Below are positions 1 through 5,833 of a DNA stretch of 5,874 bases, piece by piece. Each line of letters opens with the position of its first letter. The stretch's first letter is position 1. The notes beneath the pieces are model-generated. The model saw only the letters and a list, made by a program, of their open reading frames with translations. It was not told the origin of the DNA and did not search any database. The stretch comes from Planctomycetaceae bacterium (lineage in GTDB: Bacteria > Planctomycetota > Planctomycetia > Pirellulales > Thermoguttaceae): NCBI GenBank assembly GCA_031283825.1, contig JAITAZ010000052.1, forward strand, positions 1 to 5,874. Direction: 5' to 3'. The translations under genes and the position numbers were made by a program.

Positions 1-6
1 TTTTTT

Positions 7-58
7 CCGCTGCCCTTTCAAGGCGTAGGAAATTTTTCTCTTGCTTGTGAACGATTAC
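7..58 (+). repeat. GC-hairpin module, copy 1
   Basis: First of three related intergenic copies in the same orientation (others at 354-405 and 5694-5745). Order: an imperfect GCCC..GGC hairpin, then GTAGGAA, a T-rich run ending CTCTT, then a box of the GTGAAYGGTTAC family (47-58, GTGAACGATTAC). This is the most diverged copy; its hairpin reads GCCCTTTCAAGGC. A palindrome array begins 24 bp after the box. Confidence -1.
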
Positions 59-338
59 CGTTTTTGAATGGCTAAACCAACAGTAGAGACGCAATGCTTT
101 GCGTCTCTATCGGTGATCTTTTGATCGAACAATGAGACGCAAGGCATTGCGTCTCTATCGGTGATCTTTTGATCGAACAATGAGACGCAAAGCATTGCGT
201 CTCTATCGGTGATCTTTTGATCGAACAATGAGACGCAAGGTCTTGCGTCTCTATCGGTGATCTTTTGATCGAACAATGAGACGCAAGGCATTGCGTCTCT
301 ACTTTTGGTTTAGCAATTCAAAAACGGTAACTGTTCAC
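47..338. repeat. Long inverted arms enclosing palindrome array 1
   Basis: The left arm (47-82) and right arm (303-338) are near-perfect inverted copies of about 36 bp. Both, read inward, give GTGAAC, a TTACCGTTTTTGAAT block, GCTAAACCAA, then the array end GTAGAGAC. Differences are few (for example GATTAC against AGTTAC, GG against TG, CA against AA). The whole unit could fold into one long hairpin carrying smaller ones. No transposase is encoded in the window. Confidence -1.
83..302. repeat. Palindrome array 1: five hairpins, 48-bp period
   Basis: Five perfect palindromes of form GAGACGCAA-n4-TTGCGTCTC start at 86, 134, 182, 230 and 278, each 48 bp apart. The four loops of bases are TGCT, GGCA, AGCA, GGTC and GGCA in order. 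The 26-bp linkers between them are identical to one another and contain GATC-TTTT-GATC, a second small inverted repeat. The array begins GTAGAGAC and ends GTCTCTAC, so its ends are inverted repeats. Its length, 220 bp, equals a 76-bp two-hairpin unit plus three 48-bp units. Linkers are invariant, unlike CRISPR spacers. Confidence -1.
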
Positions 339-353
339 GTTCAAAAGAAAAAA

Positions 354-405
354 TCCGTTGCCCCTTCGGGGCGTAGGAATTTTTTCTCTTTGCGTGAATG
401 GTTAC
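354..405 (+). repeat. GC-hairpin module, copy 2
   Basis: Best-formed copy: perfect stem GCCCC-TTC-GGGGC at 360-372, GTAGGAA at 373-379, a six-T run and CTCTTTGC, then the box GTGAATGGTTAC at 394-405. The hairpin followed by T-rich DNA is somewhat terminator-like on the plus strand, but 7 non-T bases separate stem and T run and no plus-strand gene precedes it. Confidence -1.
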
Positions 406-447
406 AAATAATCATCATTTGCAAATAACAATAAATTAAAAACCAAT

Positions 448-523
448 GTAGAGACGCAATGCTTTGCGTCTCTATCGGTGATCTTTTGATCGAACAATGA
501 GACGCAAGGCATTGCGTCTCTAC
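448..523. repeat. Palindrome array 2: basic two-hairpin element
   Basis: A 76-bp unit: GTA, hairpin with loop TGCT (451-472), 26-bp linker, hairpin with loop GGCA (499-520), TAC. It has the same orientation as array 1 and the same linker. AAT is found on both outer sides, which may be a 3-bp target duplication or chance in AT-rich DNA. Confidence -1.
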
Positions 524-530
524 AATTGTT

Positions 531-550
531 TCACGTTTTAATTTTTCGAT
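531..550 (-). repeat. AT-rich flank module beside array 2
   Basis: The minus strand reads ATCGAAAAATTAAAACGTGA, identical to 3913-3932 and one base different from 5794-5813. It always lies on the GGCA side of an array. Here the 13 bp between this module and the array that are present in array 3 are missing, which removes most of the GTGAAYGGTTAC box. Confidence -1.
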
Positions 551-559
551 ACAAAAAAT

Positions 560-581
560 AAAAAAATCCGTGAATGGTAAC
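560..581 (-). terminator. Possible weak terminator after the autotransporter gene
   Basis: Starting 13 bp after the stop codon, the minus strand carries GTTACCATTCACGGA and then seven T residues. Pairing is poor (only CC/GG), so the case rests mostly on the T run and on similarity to the site after the kinase gene. Array 2 hairpins further downstream could also end transcription. Confidence -1.
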
Positions 582-594
582 AATTTTTTTTCGT

Positions 595-3552
595 TTATCT
601 CCAATACCAAACTATTCCGATATTGCCTGTGTTTTTTGTTGGCGCTTTGTTGTTTTCGACATAGATTTCTGCATTGTAACCGCCGAAAATCGATAGCGTT
701 TTAGAAAGATTATATCTCGCGCCAATATTTATAGTCAAAATTGAATCGCCTGAATCGATTCCAATTAATCGCGAACCTTGAACATCGCATTCTAAATTAT
801 CGCCTACGCCTAACAATTGACGCGAATAATAAATTCCTCCATATAAACTTCCGTATATTCCTTTCCAATTTACGTCAGCGCCAAAACGTAAAAATAATTG
901 AGATAAATATGCGTCCGAAAACGTATATCCTCCTCTTGACTCTGCGGCGTCGTTTAAGGTATTGTAATTATAGTCTATCGACAACGTTGGTCTAAACGAT
1001 AAATTGCCGTCAGAAAATAATCGATAACCATACTCAATCGACGCCTCAAACGTCGAACCATCGAAACGACTCTTCCGTAAATCGTCTAAATCATACCGAT
1101 TCATCTGATAACTCTGAAAACCAGCACCGACATAAAATCTTATATCGCTGCCGAAATCAAATTGATGAACTCCAAAAATTCCAAAATAGAAATCGCTCGC
1201 TTTTGCGTTGTCAACGTCGTATAAATTTAATTTCAAATTCGTTTGGTCTGCCGCATTAAGCAACGCCGCCCTGCCGACGCCGCTGATATTGTACGTTAAA
1301 GAATGATCCTCATAACCAAACAAAACTCCGAATTGCGTCAACCTGCCAAAACTAAAATCATAACCGACCTGAATTCCATTCGACGTAATTTCCGTGTCGT
1401 CGTACCGAATATAATTACTGCCGACAACGCCGCCGCGTCCCACGTAATTCGCCCACGCTGCACCGCCAAAAAATAACAACTGACGCGGATGACGATAATC
1501 CGAAATATGCTTCTCAACCGCCTCACGCATAAAAGGCGAATGCATAAAAAGAGCGTTCAAATATATATCGCTCAAACGCGCCGTCTCCGTCTGACGTTTC
1601 AAAATTTTGCCCGAATTATTATCGCCAACTAAAAACTTGTACTCGTAAATTCCATTCAACGAATTAAGCTGATTTATCGACTTCTCAACTTGCGCCGCTA
1701 TCGTCCCATTAACGCCGCCGCCAAATACCGTTACTGGAGACGCGAAAAAACTATTAATATCTGTAACGAAAAATCGCGCGCCCGAATTGATTGTACCCAA
1801 AGACTTAAAATACGTTCCCGCTTTGCCGTTTTCTCCGCCCGAAAGTTGAATGCCAAGCGACGAATTAACATCCATGTCAAGTTTTCCTTCAGATTGAAAC
1901 GCGCCTAACAATTTCGATCCTTTGGCGATCTTCGTTAGTGTTTTGTCGTCTGTCGAACTGCCTGAAATCATTGTTGCCGTAACGGGATTGTTTACGAATC
2001 CAATATTCAAATTTTCAACGTCCTGCAAAGTAAACGCTCTGCCGCCGTTGTTCCATTGCGATGACAAAATATTTACAACATCGCTCGAACCATTCAAACT
2101 TAAACTATTCGTCTTACCAAAAATCGAAACATTCGATTTAATATTTATAATGCTGCTCAACGTCCCTTTGGGCGAGACTGTCGAACCGGTCGTATAAATT
2201 CCGTAACTTTTTGTATTGTTTCCGCCCGTTGCAATAATTGAATTCGTTACGTCTAATTGTTTTATTTGTCCGGCGTAAATTCCGTAAGATGTAGCAGTTC
2301 CGCCGCCCGCGTCAGCCAAGATTTTACCATTCAACTCAAGCGAATATGCGTCAATTACGCCTTTCAAGTCGGAAGATTTCGTACTCGTTGCAACCATTAC
2401 GCCCGCAACGTCTCCGACTCCATTTGCCGAGTTTTTAACAGTAATATCATTCAATAAAACTTCGCCGGTTATTTTGATCGACGACGCGTTATTATCGATG
2501 TTGTCATTGCCGACATGAAAACCGTAAGTCGGATCAACTTTAGAATAATTCGTAACGATAATTGATCCGACGCTGATTTTACCGGCAATTTGACCGCGCG
2601 TAGAATCTAAATAAGTTGTCTCCGCCGCGCCGACGTCAACACCGACGGCGTTTCCTCTGATATGTCCGGCGTTGTTTGTTCCGACTGTAACGTTAATTTT
2701 TCCTAGCGTAATTTCTGCATTCGAGTCAATGCTGGTTGACGCAAAACCGTAAGCGGAATTTTTATGCTCCGTACTATTCTGATAAAGCGAAACGCCGGTC
2801 GAAACAGAAATTTCATCTACATTAACTTTGCCTTTGACTTTTTGCAACAAAACGCCCCATCCGTAACTATCGCCGTCTCCGCCATTTACTTCTACCGAAA
2901 TTTTATTTATATCGATAACTCCGCCGTTAGCCTGATCGCCCGCTTGAAAACCTACACCGCTAATAAGTGATGTTACGTCGATAGCGTTTATTTCAAATTT
3001 TGAGTTCGCGCCCAAGTTTGTAATTGCCGGATAACCTGTTGAAAAGATAAAACCGTAAGCGTTGGAAAATTTTGAATAGACAGAAAAATCGCCATAATTT
3101 GTAACCGAACCGTTAAACGCCGACGTTCCATAGTAAGCGAATCCGGCGGCGATTCCGTTTGCAACATTCGACGTATTATTTATCTCGAATTTGCCGTGTT
3201 GCGAGTCGAATTTTAAATTTCCGTAGAGAGAAATAATTCCGCCGAGACCAATTCCTGTAACGTTATTGTCGTTCAAAATAATTTTTTCAGAATAAAGCGT
3301 ATAACCCGCAACGTTAGCTTTTGCGGTAATATTGTCATTATAATAAACATCGCCGTTACTATTGACAAACAGACCGGCGTCGGCTGATGTCAATGGAGAA
3401 GTATTAATTGTAACGATAATATCGCCGATTGGCGAAGCGTAATAATCGTTTGGAAAAATCGGTTCAACATAAAAAATGAGTAGAACAAATAACGCAAAGA
3501 GTTGTAAAATTATTTGTTTTGTACTCGATTTAATCGACGTATTGCGAATCAT
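595..3552 (-). CDS. Autotransporter with beta-helical passenger and C-terminal outer-membrane beta-barrel
   Basis: Type V secretion protein: the barrel inserts in the outer membrane and the passenger is exposed or released. I place the start at the ATG at 3550-3552 (985 aa), because AAAAGGA at 3562-3568 lies 9 nt before it. An in-frame ATG at 3559-3561 (988 aa) directly abuts that sequence with no spacing. Numbering from the longer start: basic N-terminus then a hydrophobic stretch at about 17-31 (IILQLFALFVLLIF), a signal peptide with possible cleavage near 42. Residues 43 to about 640 are a Gly/Asn/Ser/Thr/Val-rich passenger with imperfect repeats of roughly 35-45 residues, marked by YG-F/I/W (170, 233, 271, 346, 426, 453) and G-x-I segments, typical of a beta-helix. 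Residues 660-690 look like the pore-spanning helix. Residues 693-988 alternate polar and aromatic residues as a beta-barrel (FFGGAAWANY, FGVLFGYE, FYVGAGF), ending in IGIVWYWR. There is only one cysteine, in the barrel (925). The terminal Arg after Trp is unusual, since barrels usually end in an aromatic residue. Passenger ligand unknown; its role could be adhesion or surface coating. Confidence -1.
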   Translation of the reverse strand: MIRNTSIKSSTKQIILQLFALFVLLIFYVEPIFPNDYYASPIGDIIVTINTSPLTSADAGLFVNSNGDVYYNDNITAKANVAGYTLYSEKIILNDNNVTGIGLGGIISLYGNLKFDSQHGKFEINNTSNVANGIAAGFAYYGTSAFNGSVTNYGDFSVYSKFSNAYGFIFSTGYPAITNLGANSKFEINAIDVTSLISGVGFQAGDQANGGVIDINKISVEVNGGDGDSYGWGVLLQKVKGKVNVDEISVSTGVSLYQNSTEHKNSAYGFASTSIDSNAEITLGKINVTVGTNNAGHIRGNAVGVDVGAAETTYLDSTRGQIAGKISVGSIIVTNYSKVDPTYGFHVGNDNIDNNASSIKITGEVLLNDITVKNSANGVGDVAGVMVATSTKSSDLKGVIDAYSLELNGKILADAGGGTATSYGIYAGQIKQLDVTNSIIATGGNNTKSYGIYTTGSTVSPKGTLSSIINIKSNVSIFGKTNSLSLNGSSDVVNILSSQWNNGGRAFTLQDVENLNIGFVNNPVTATMISGSSTDDKTLTKIAKGSKLLGAFQSEGKLDMDVNSSLGIQLSGGENGKAGTYFKSLGTINSGARFFVTDINSFFASPVTVFGGGVNGTIAAQVEKSINQLNSLNGIYEYKFLVGDNNSGKILKRQTETARLSDIYLNALFMHSPFMREAVEKHISDYRHPRQLLFFGGAAWANYVGRGGVVGSNYIRYDDTEITSNGIQVGYDFSFGRLTQFGVLFGYEDHSLTYNISGVGRAALLNAADQTNLKLNLYDVDNAKASDFYFGIFGVHQFDFGSDIRFYVGAGFQSYQMNRYDLDDLRKSRFDGSTFEASIEYGYRLFSDGNLSFRPTLSIDYNYNTLNDAAESRGGYTFSDAYLSQLFLRFGADVNWKGIYGSLYGGIYYSRQLLGVGDNLECDVQGSRLIGIDSGDSILTINIGARYNLSKTLSIFGGYNAEIYVENNKAPTKNTGNIGIVWYWR

Positions 3553-3561
3553 TTTTTTCAT

Positions 3562-3568
3562 TCCTTTT
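3562..3568 (-). promoter_or_regulatory. Ribosome binding site deciding the autotransporter start
   Basis: Minus-strand AAAAGGA directly abuts the first ATG (3559-3561) but is 9 nt from the second in-frame ATG (3550-3552). The second spacing is workable and the first is not, so the shorter protein starting MIRNTS is favoured. Confidence -1.
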
Positions 3569-3653
3569 GACAGTTCGACCTCTGGTAATGGCGGCGTTTT
3601 TTTATTCTCTCTGATAAAAAATAAAATTTACGTTTTAGAAATTATCTAAAGAG

Positions 3654-3711
3654 CAGACCGCACGATGGAATTTGACATCATCAGCTATCGACTTATCGTT
3701 TGAGCGGTAGC
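3654..3711 (-). other. Possible structured leader upstream of the autotransporter
   Basis: In an AT-rich spacer this stretch is unusually mixed in base content. ACCGCACGAT (3657-3666) pairs with ATCGT and GCGGT (3695-3699, 3704-3708), interrupted by a four-base TTGA bulge. The enclosed loop is 28 bases. It lies about 100 nt before the start codon and would be in the 5' leader if transcription begins upstream. It matches no riboswitch class I recognise. Confidence -1.
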
Positions 3712-3847
3712 AAGCAATCTTTGAGATATTCGGATTGTTACGTTTTTATGCAAAAGAATGTTATAAATGATAATTAGTAATATTCCATTCAGAGAATTTT
3801 TAAAAAATTAAAAATTGGAAATATTTCAACGAAAATTTTTTATAACC

Positions 3848-3894
3848 GTGAATGGTTTTTTAAAAAACCATATTATTTTTTTGTAACCGCTCAC
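3848..3894. repeat. Inverted pair of GTGAAYGGTTAC-type boxes with a central palindrome
   Basis: GTGAATGGTTTT at 3848-3859 faces GTAACCGCTCAC at 3883-3894. Between and overlapping them is the perfect 20-bp palindrome ATGGTTTTTTAAAAAACCAT (3852-3871). It lies about 290 bp upstream of the autotransporter start. Function unknown. Confidence -1.
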
Positions 3895-3900
3895 AGAAAT

Positions 3901-3952
3901 TTTTATTTTTTTATCGAAAAATTAAAACGTGAATAGTTACAAATTAACAAAT
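3901..3952 (+). repeat. AT-rich flank module and box beside array 3
   Basis: Contains ATCGAAAAATTAAAACGTGA (3913-3932) running into the box GTGAATAGTTAC (3929-3940), then AAATTAAC up to the array. Together with the first part of array 3 it matches 5782-5874 with about 4 differences in 93 bp and no gaps. Confidence -1.
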
Positions 3953-4028
3953 GTAGAGACGCAATGCCTTGCGTCTCATTGTTCGATCAAAAGATCACCG
4001 ATTGAGACGCAAAGCATTGCGTCTCTAC
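3953..4028. repeat. Palindrome array 3: two-hairpin element, inverted orientation
   Basis: Hairpins at 3956-3977 (loop TGCC) and 4004-4025 (loop AGCA). Read on the minus strand it is TGCT, linker, GGCA, identical to array 2 except for one linker base. It lies between the two genes, 61 bp downstream of the kinase stop codon. Confidence -1.
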
Positions 4029-4058
4029 ATTGGGTTTAGTAATTCAAATACGAAATTT

Positions 4059-4078
4059 AAAAACCCGTGAACGGTTAC
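4059..4078 (-). terminator. Possible weak terminator after the kinase gene
   Basis: Starting 10 bp after the kinase stop codon, the minus strand reads GTAACCGTTCACGGGTTTTT: a short stem (AACC/GGTT or CCG/CGG) followed by a T run. The stem is weak, so this is tentative. The same box occupies the matching place after the other gene. Confidence -1.
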
Positions 4079-4088
4079 AAATTGTTTT

Positions 4089-5591
4089 TTATTTTTGTCC
4101 GAATCCTTCTAGCAGCCATGTTAGGGCGGTTCTGAATTGTTTTACGGTTACGGGCATTGTTAAGATTACTCTGTGATGTTGCGGCGTAACGGAATCTTCC
4201 CATTCGGTTTGGTCTTTGTCTAGTATTAGAATCGCCGCGACGTCTCTTAAACCTCTTCGTTGGGCGAAGTCGTTGAAAGCTCTTACGGCTCTTATTCCTA
4301 ACGATTGACCGTTGAAAATTACGCATTGCGCGACAAGATCATTTTCTTCAAAATACGGAATCATTTTGTCGGGATCGTCGATACTCACGGCGTTGTAGCC
4401 TAGTTGAATCATCAAGTTCTCCAGACTTTTTTGAGACTTCGGATTCGCATCGATTACCATGACTGTTGCTTTCTCTAGTTTTTGTAATCTTTCTTCTCGG
4501 TCTTTTTGCATTGCCTCGTAATTATCGAAACTCAACGACGTAGCCGAGTCGGCTTTCTTTTCTACGTCAATTCTTTTCAGCAAGTAATTCAAATCTTTTA
4601 GCATGTCTGTAGAATTTTGATAACGTTGCGCGGCGTTTACTGTCATTGATTTATTAACTAGAAACGAAACGGCGGCAGGAATCGATTCGTCAACCAGATG
4701 CAACGGTTGAACATTAAAGAAACGAGTTCGTTCCATTCGTTTTGTGCGGTCTTTTGTTTCTATGAACGGCGACTCTCCGCATAAAAGTTGATACATTATA
4801 CAACCGAGAAAATACAAATCGCTTCTTTCGTCCATTTTATTTCCTCCCGCCGCCCGTTCTAGCGCGATATAATCAATAGATTGTTGATTTCTTAACGCCG
4901 ACGTTTCCGAGTCGCCTTCAATACTCTGCGTAATCGACGATAAACCGAAATCAACCAACTTGGCTTGACCAGTCGAAGAAAGAATAACATTGCTCAATTT
5001 CAAATCGCGATGCTGCAAACCTTGAGAACGAATCGCATAATCAAGCGCGCTGCAAACGTCGATAGCAATTTTGATCACCGTTATCGGCTCGACTTTCTTC
5101 CGCAACTTTAGAAACTCCCGCAACGTCTGACCCTCGACGAATTCCATTGCCATGTAATGCAAAAACCCGCGCGATTCTGCACTGTAAACCGGCACAATAT
5201 TCGGATGCTTTAACTCCGAAACGACCTTCGCCTCTTGCAAGAAATGCTTAACGAAATTTTCACTTTCGCTGTGTCTTGCCCGCAATACTTTCACTGCCGC
5301 GACACGTCCGGTAACGCGATGAACCGCACGAAATACACGCGCAAACGAACCCGCACCCACAAGATACAACGCCTTGTAATTGCCAAAATAAAATCCTTTC
5401 GTCTCGCCGCTGTTCAAACGGTCAACCTGATAATTCGTCAACATGCCGCGACGTAACGCCGTCTGAATAAATTGCTCCGGCGTGATCTGTTTCGTGCCAT
5501 GTTCGGCGAGTATTTCATGTATCTGTTCCTGCGTCAATATGCCAACATCCTGTGTTCGCTTGATTAAATCGTCAATTGAAAATTCAGTCAT
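4089..5591 (-). CDS. Ser/Thr protein kinase with N-terminal planctomycete-type module and C-terminal degenerate receiver domain
   Basis: Cytoplasmic Hanks-type kinase, 500 aa, no membrane segment seen. Residues 1-70 form the short helical module (TQEQIHEIL, LTNYQVDRLNSG) that precedes many planctomycete kinases. The kinase domain spans about 71-340: glycine loop GAGSFARV (79-86), ATP-binding Lys101 (AAVK), candidate helix-C Glu120, hinge MAMEFVEG (147-154), catalytic loop HRDLKLSN (194-201, Asp196), DFG (214-216), and DERSDLYFLG (254-263). All catalytic residues are present, so it should be active; the usual APE reads ALE (243-245). After a charged linker (343-373), residues 375-500 resemble a response-regulator receiver: hydrophobic strand VMVID (377-381), then CVIFNGQSLG (423-432) where the phospho-acceptor Asp is expected but Asn427 is found, and LTMP (477-480) where the conserved Lys is Met479. 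Phosphotransfer by that domain is therefore unlikely. No Shine-Dalgarno is visible before the ATG (upstream reads ATTACAAAAAA). The start is supported by the N-terminal module beginning there. Substrate unknown. Confidence -1.
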   Translation of the reverse strand: MTEFSIDDLIKRTQDVGILTQEQIHEILAEHGTKQITPEQFIQTALRRGMLTNYQVDRLNSGETKGFYFGNYKALYLVGAGSFARVFRAVHRVTGRVAAVKVLRARHSESENFVKHFLQEAKVVSELKHPNIVPVYSAESRGFLHYMAMEFVEGQTLREFLKLRKKVEPITVIKIAIDVCSALDYAIRSQGLQHRDLKLSNVILSSTGQAKLVDFGLSSITQSIEGDSETSALRNQQSIDYIALERAAGGNKMDERSDLYFLGCIMYQLLCGESPFIETKDRTKRMERTRFFNVQPLHLVDESIPAAVSFLVNKSMTVNAAQRYQNSTDMLKDLNYLLKRIDVEKKADSATSLSFDNYEAMQKDREERLQKLEKATVMVIDANPKSQKSLENLMIQLGYNAVSIDDPDKMIPYFEENDLVAQCVIFNGQSLGIRAVRAFNDFAQRRGLRDVAAILILDKDQTEWEDSVTPQHHRVILTMPVTVKQFRTALTWLLEGFGQK

Positions 5592-5626
5592 TTTTTTGTA
5601 ATTGTGTTTTATTGTGAAATTTTTTA

Positions 5627-5638
5627 GTTACCGTTCAC
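5627..5638 (-). repeat. GTGAAYGGTTAC-type box upstream of the kinase
   Basis: The minus strand reads GTGAACGGTAAC. With its neighbours it forms ACCG-TTCA-CGGT (5630-5641) followed by T residues on the plus strand. It is 36 bp upstream of the kinase ATG, inside the probable leader. A weaker relative is at 5669-5680. Confidence -1.
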
Positions 5639-5693
5639 GGTTTTTAAATTCGGAATTAAAGTATTTTGGTAATTGTTTACGTGAAAAAAGTAT

Positions 5694-5745
5694 CTTCCTT
5701 CGCCCTTCGGGGCGTAGGAAATTTTCTCTTTGCGTGAATGGTTAC
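5694..5745 (+). repeat. GC-hairpin module, copy 3
   Basis: Reads CGCCCTTCGGGGCG (5701-5714), GTAGGAA, a T-rich run, CTCTTTGC and the box GTGAATGGTTAC (5734-5745). It matches copy 2 closely from the hairpin loop onward. It lies about 100 bp upstream of the kinase start and in the opposite orientation to that gene. Confidence -1.
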
Positions 5746-5781
5746 AAATTACAAAAATTTGTAATATATCAGTGGAATTAT

Positions 5782-5833
5782 TTTTTATTTTTTATCGCAA
5801 AATTAAAACGTGAATAGTTACAAATTAACCAAT
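5782..5833 (+). repeat. AT-rich flank module and box beside array 4
   Basis: Direct copy of 3901-3952, displaced by 1881 bp. It contains the flank sequence at 5794-5813 and the box GTGAATAGTTAC at 5810-5821. Confidence -1.

Larger units (their letters stand above)
3569..3900. other. Intergenic stretch upstream of the autotransporter
   Basis: No credible gene on either strand. It contains the possible structured leader, the inverted box pair and otherwise AT-rich DNA. The autotransporter promoter must lie here or further upstream, but I see no convincing -35/-10 pair. Confidence -1.

Noticed and set aside
55..291. Minus-strand reading frame encoding a 16-residue repeat peptide (SLFDQKITDRDA)
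   Set aside because: It exists only because the 48-bp DNA repeat is a multiple of three and lacks stops in this frame. The palindromes dictate the sequence, and the frame begins and ends inside repeat DNA.
83..302. CRISPR array (regular palindromic repeats with spacers)
   Set aside because: The intervening linkers are identical to one another and recur at other sites in the window; repeat and linker together form one duplicated unit. No cas gene is present.
83..302. Antitoxin RNA repeats of a type III toxin-antitoxin system
   Set aside because: Tandem repeats fit loosely, but no small toxin gene follows on either strand and the same units occur alone as pairs elsewhere.
341..610. Minus-strand 89-residue reading frame
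   Set aside because: It runs through a GC-hairpin module, palindrome array 2 and the end of the autotransporter gene, with no protein-like composition.
741..2970. Several plus-strand reading frames opposite the autotransporter
   Set aside because: They are short, lie wholly inside the long minus-strand gene, have skewed composition and lack ribosome binding sites.
3671..3700. Plus-strand TTGACA as a promoter
   Set aside because: No suitable -10 sequence lies at the right distance and there is no plus-strand gene downstream.
4075..4326. Minus-strand 83-residue Arg/Asn-rich reading frame at the kinase 3' end
   Set aside because: It is an alternative frame of the receiver-like domain, whose own frame is continuous and recognisable.
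5602..5817. Plus-strand 71-residue reading frame upstream of the kinase
   Set aside because: It crosses the GC-hairpin module and AT-rich flank repeats, and equivalent repeat copies give unrelated or broken peptides.
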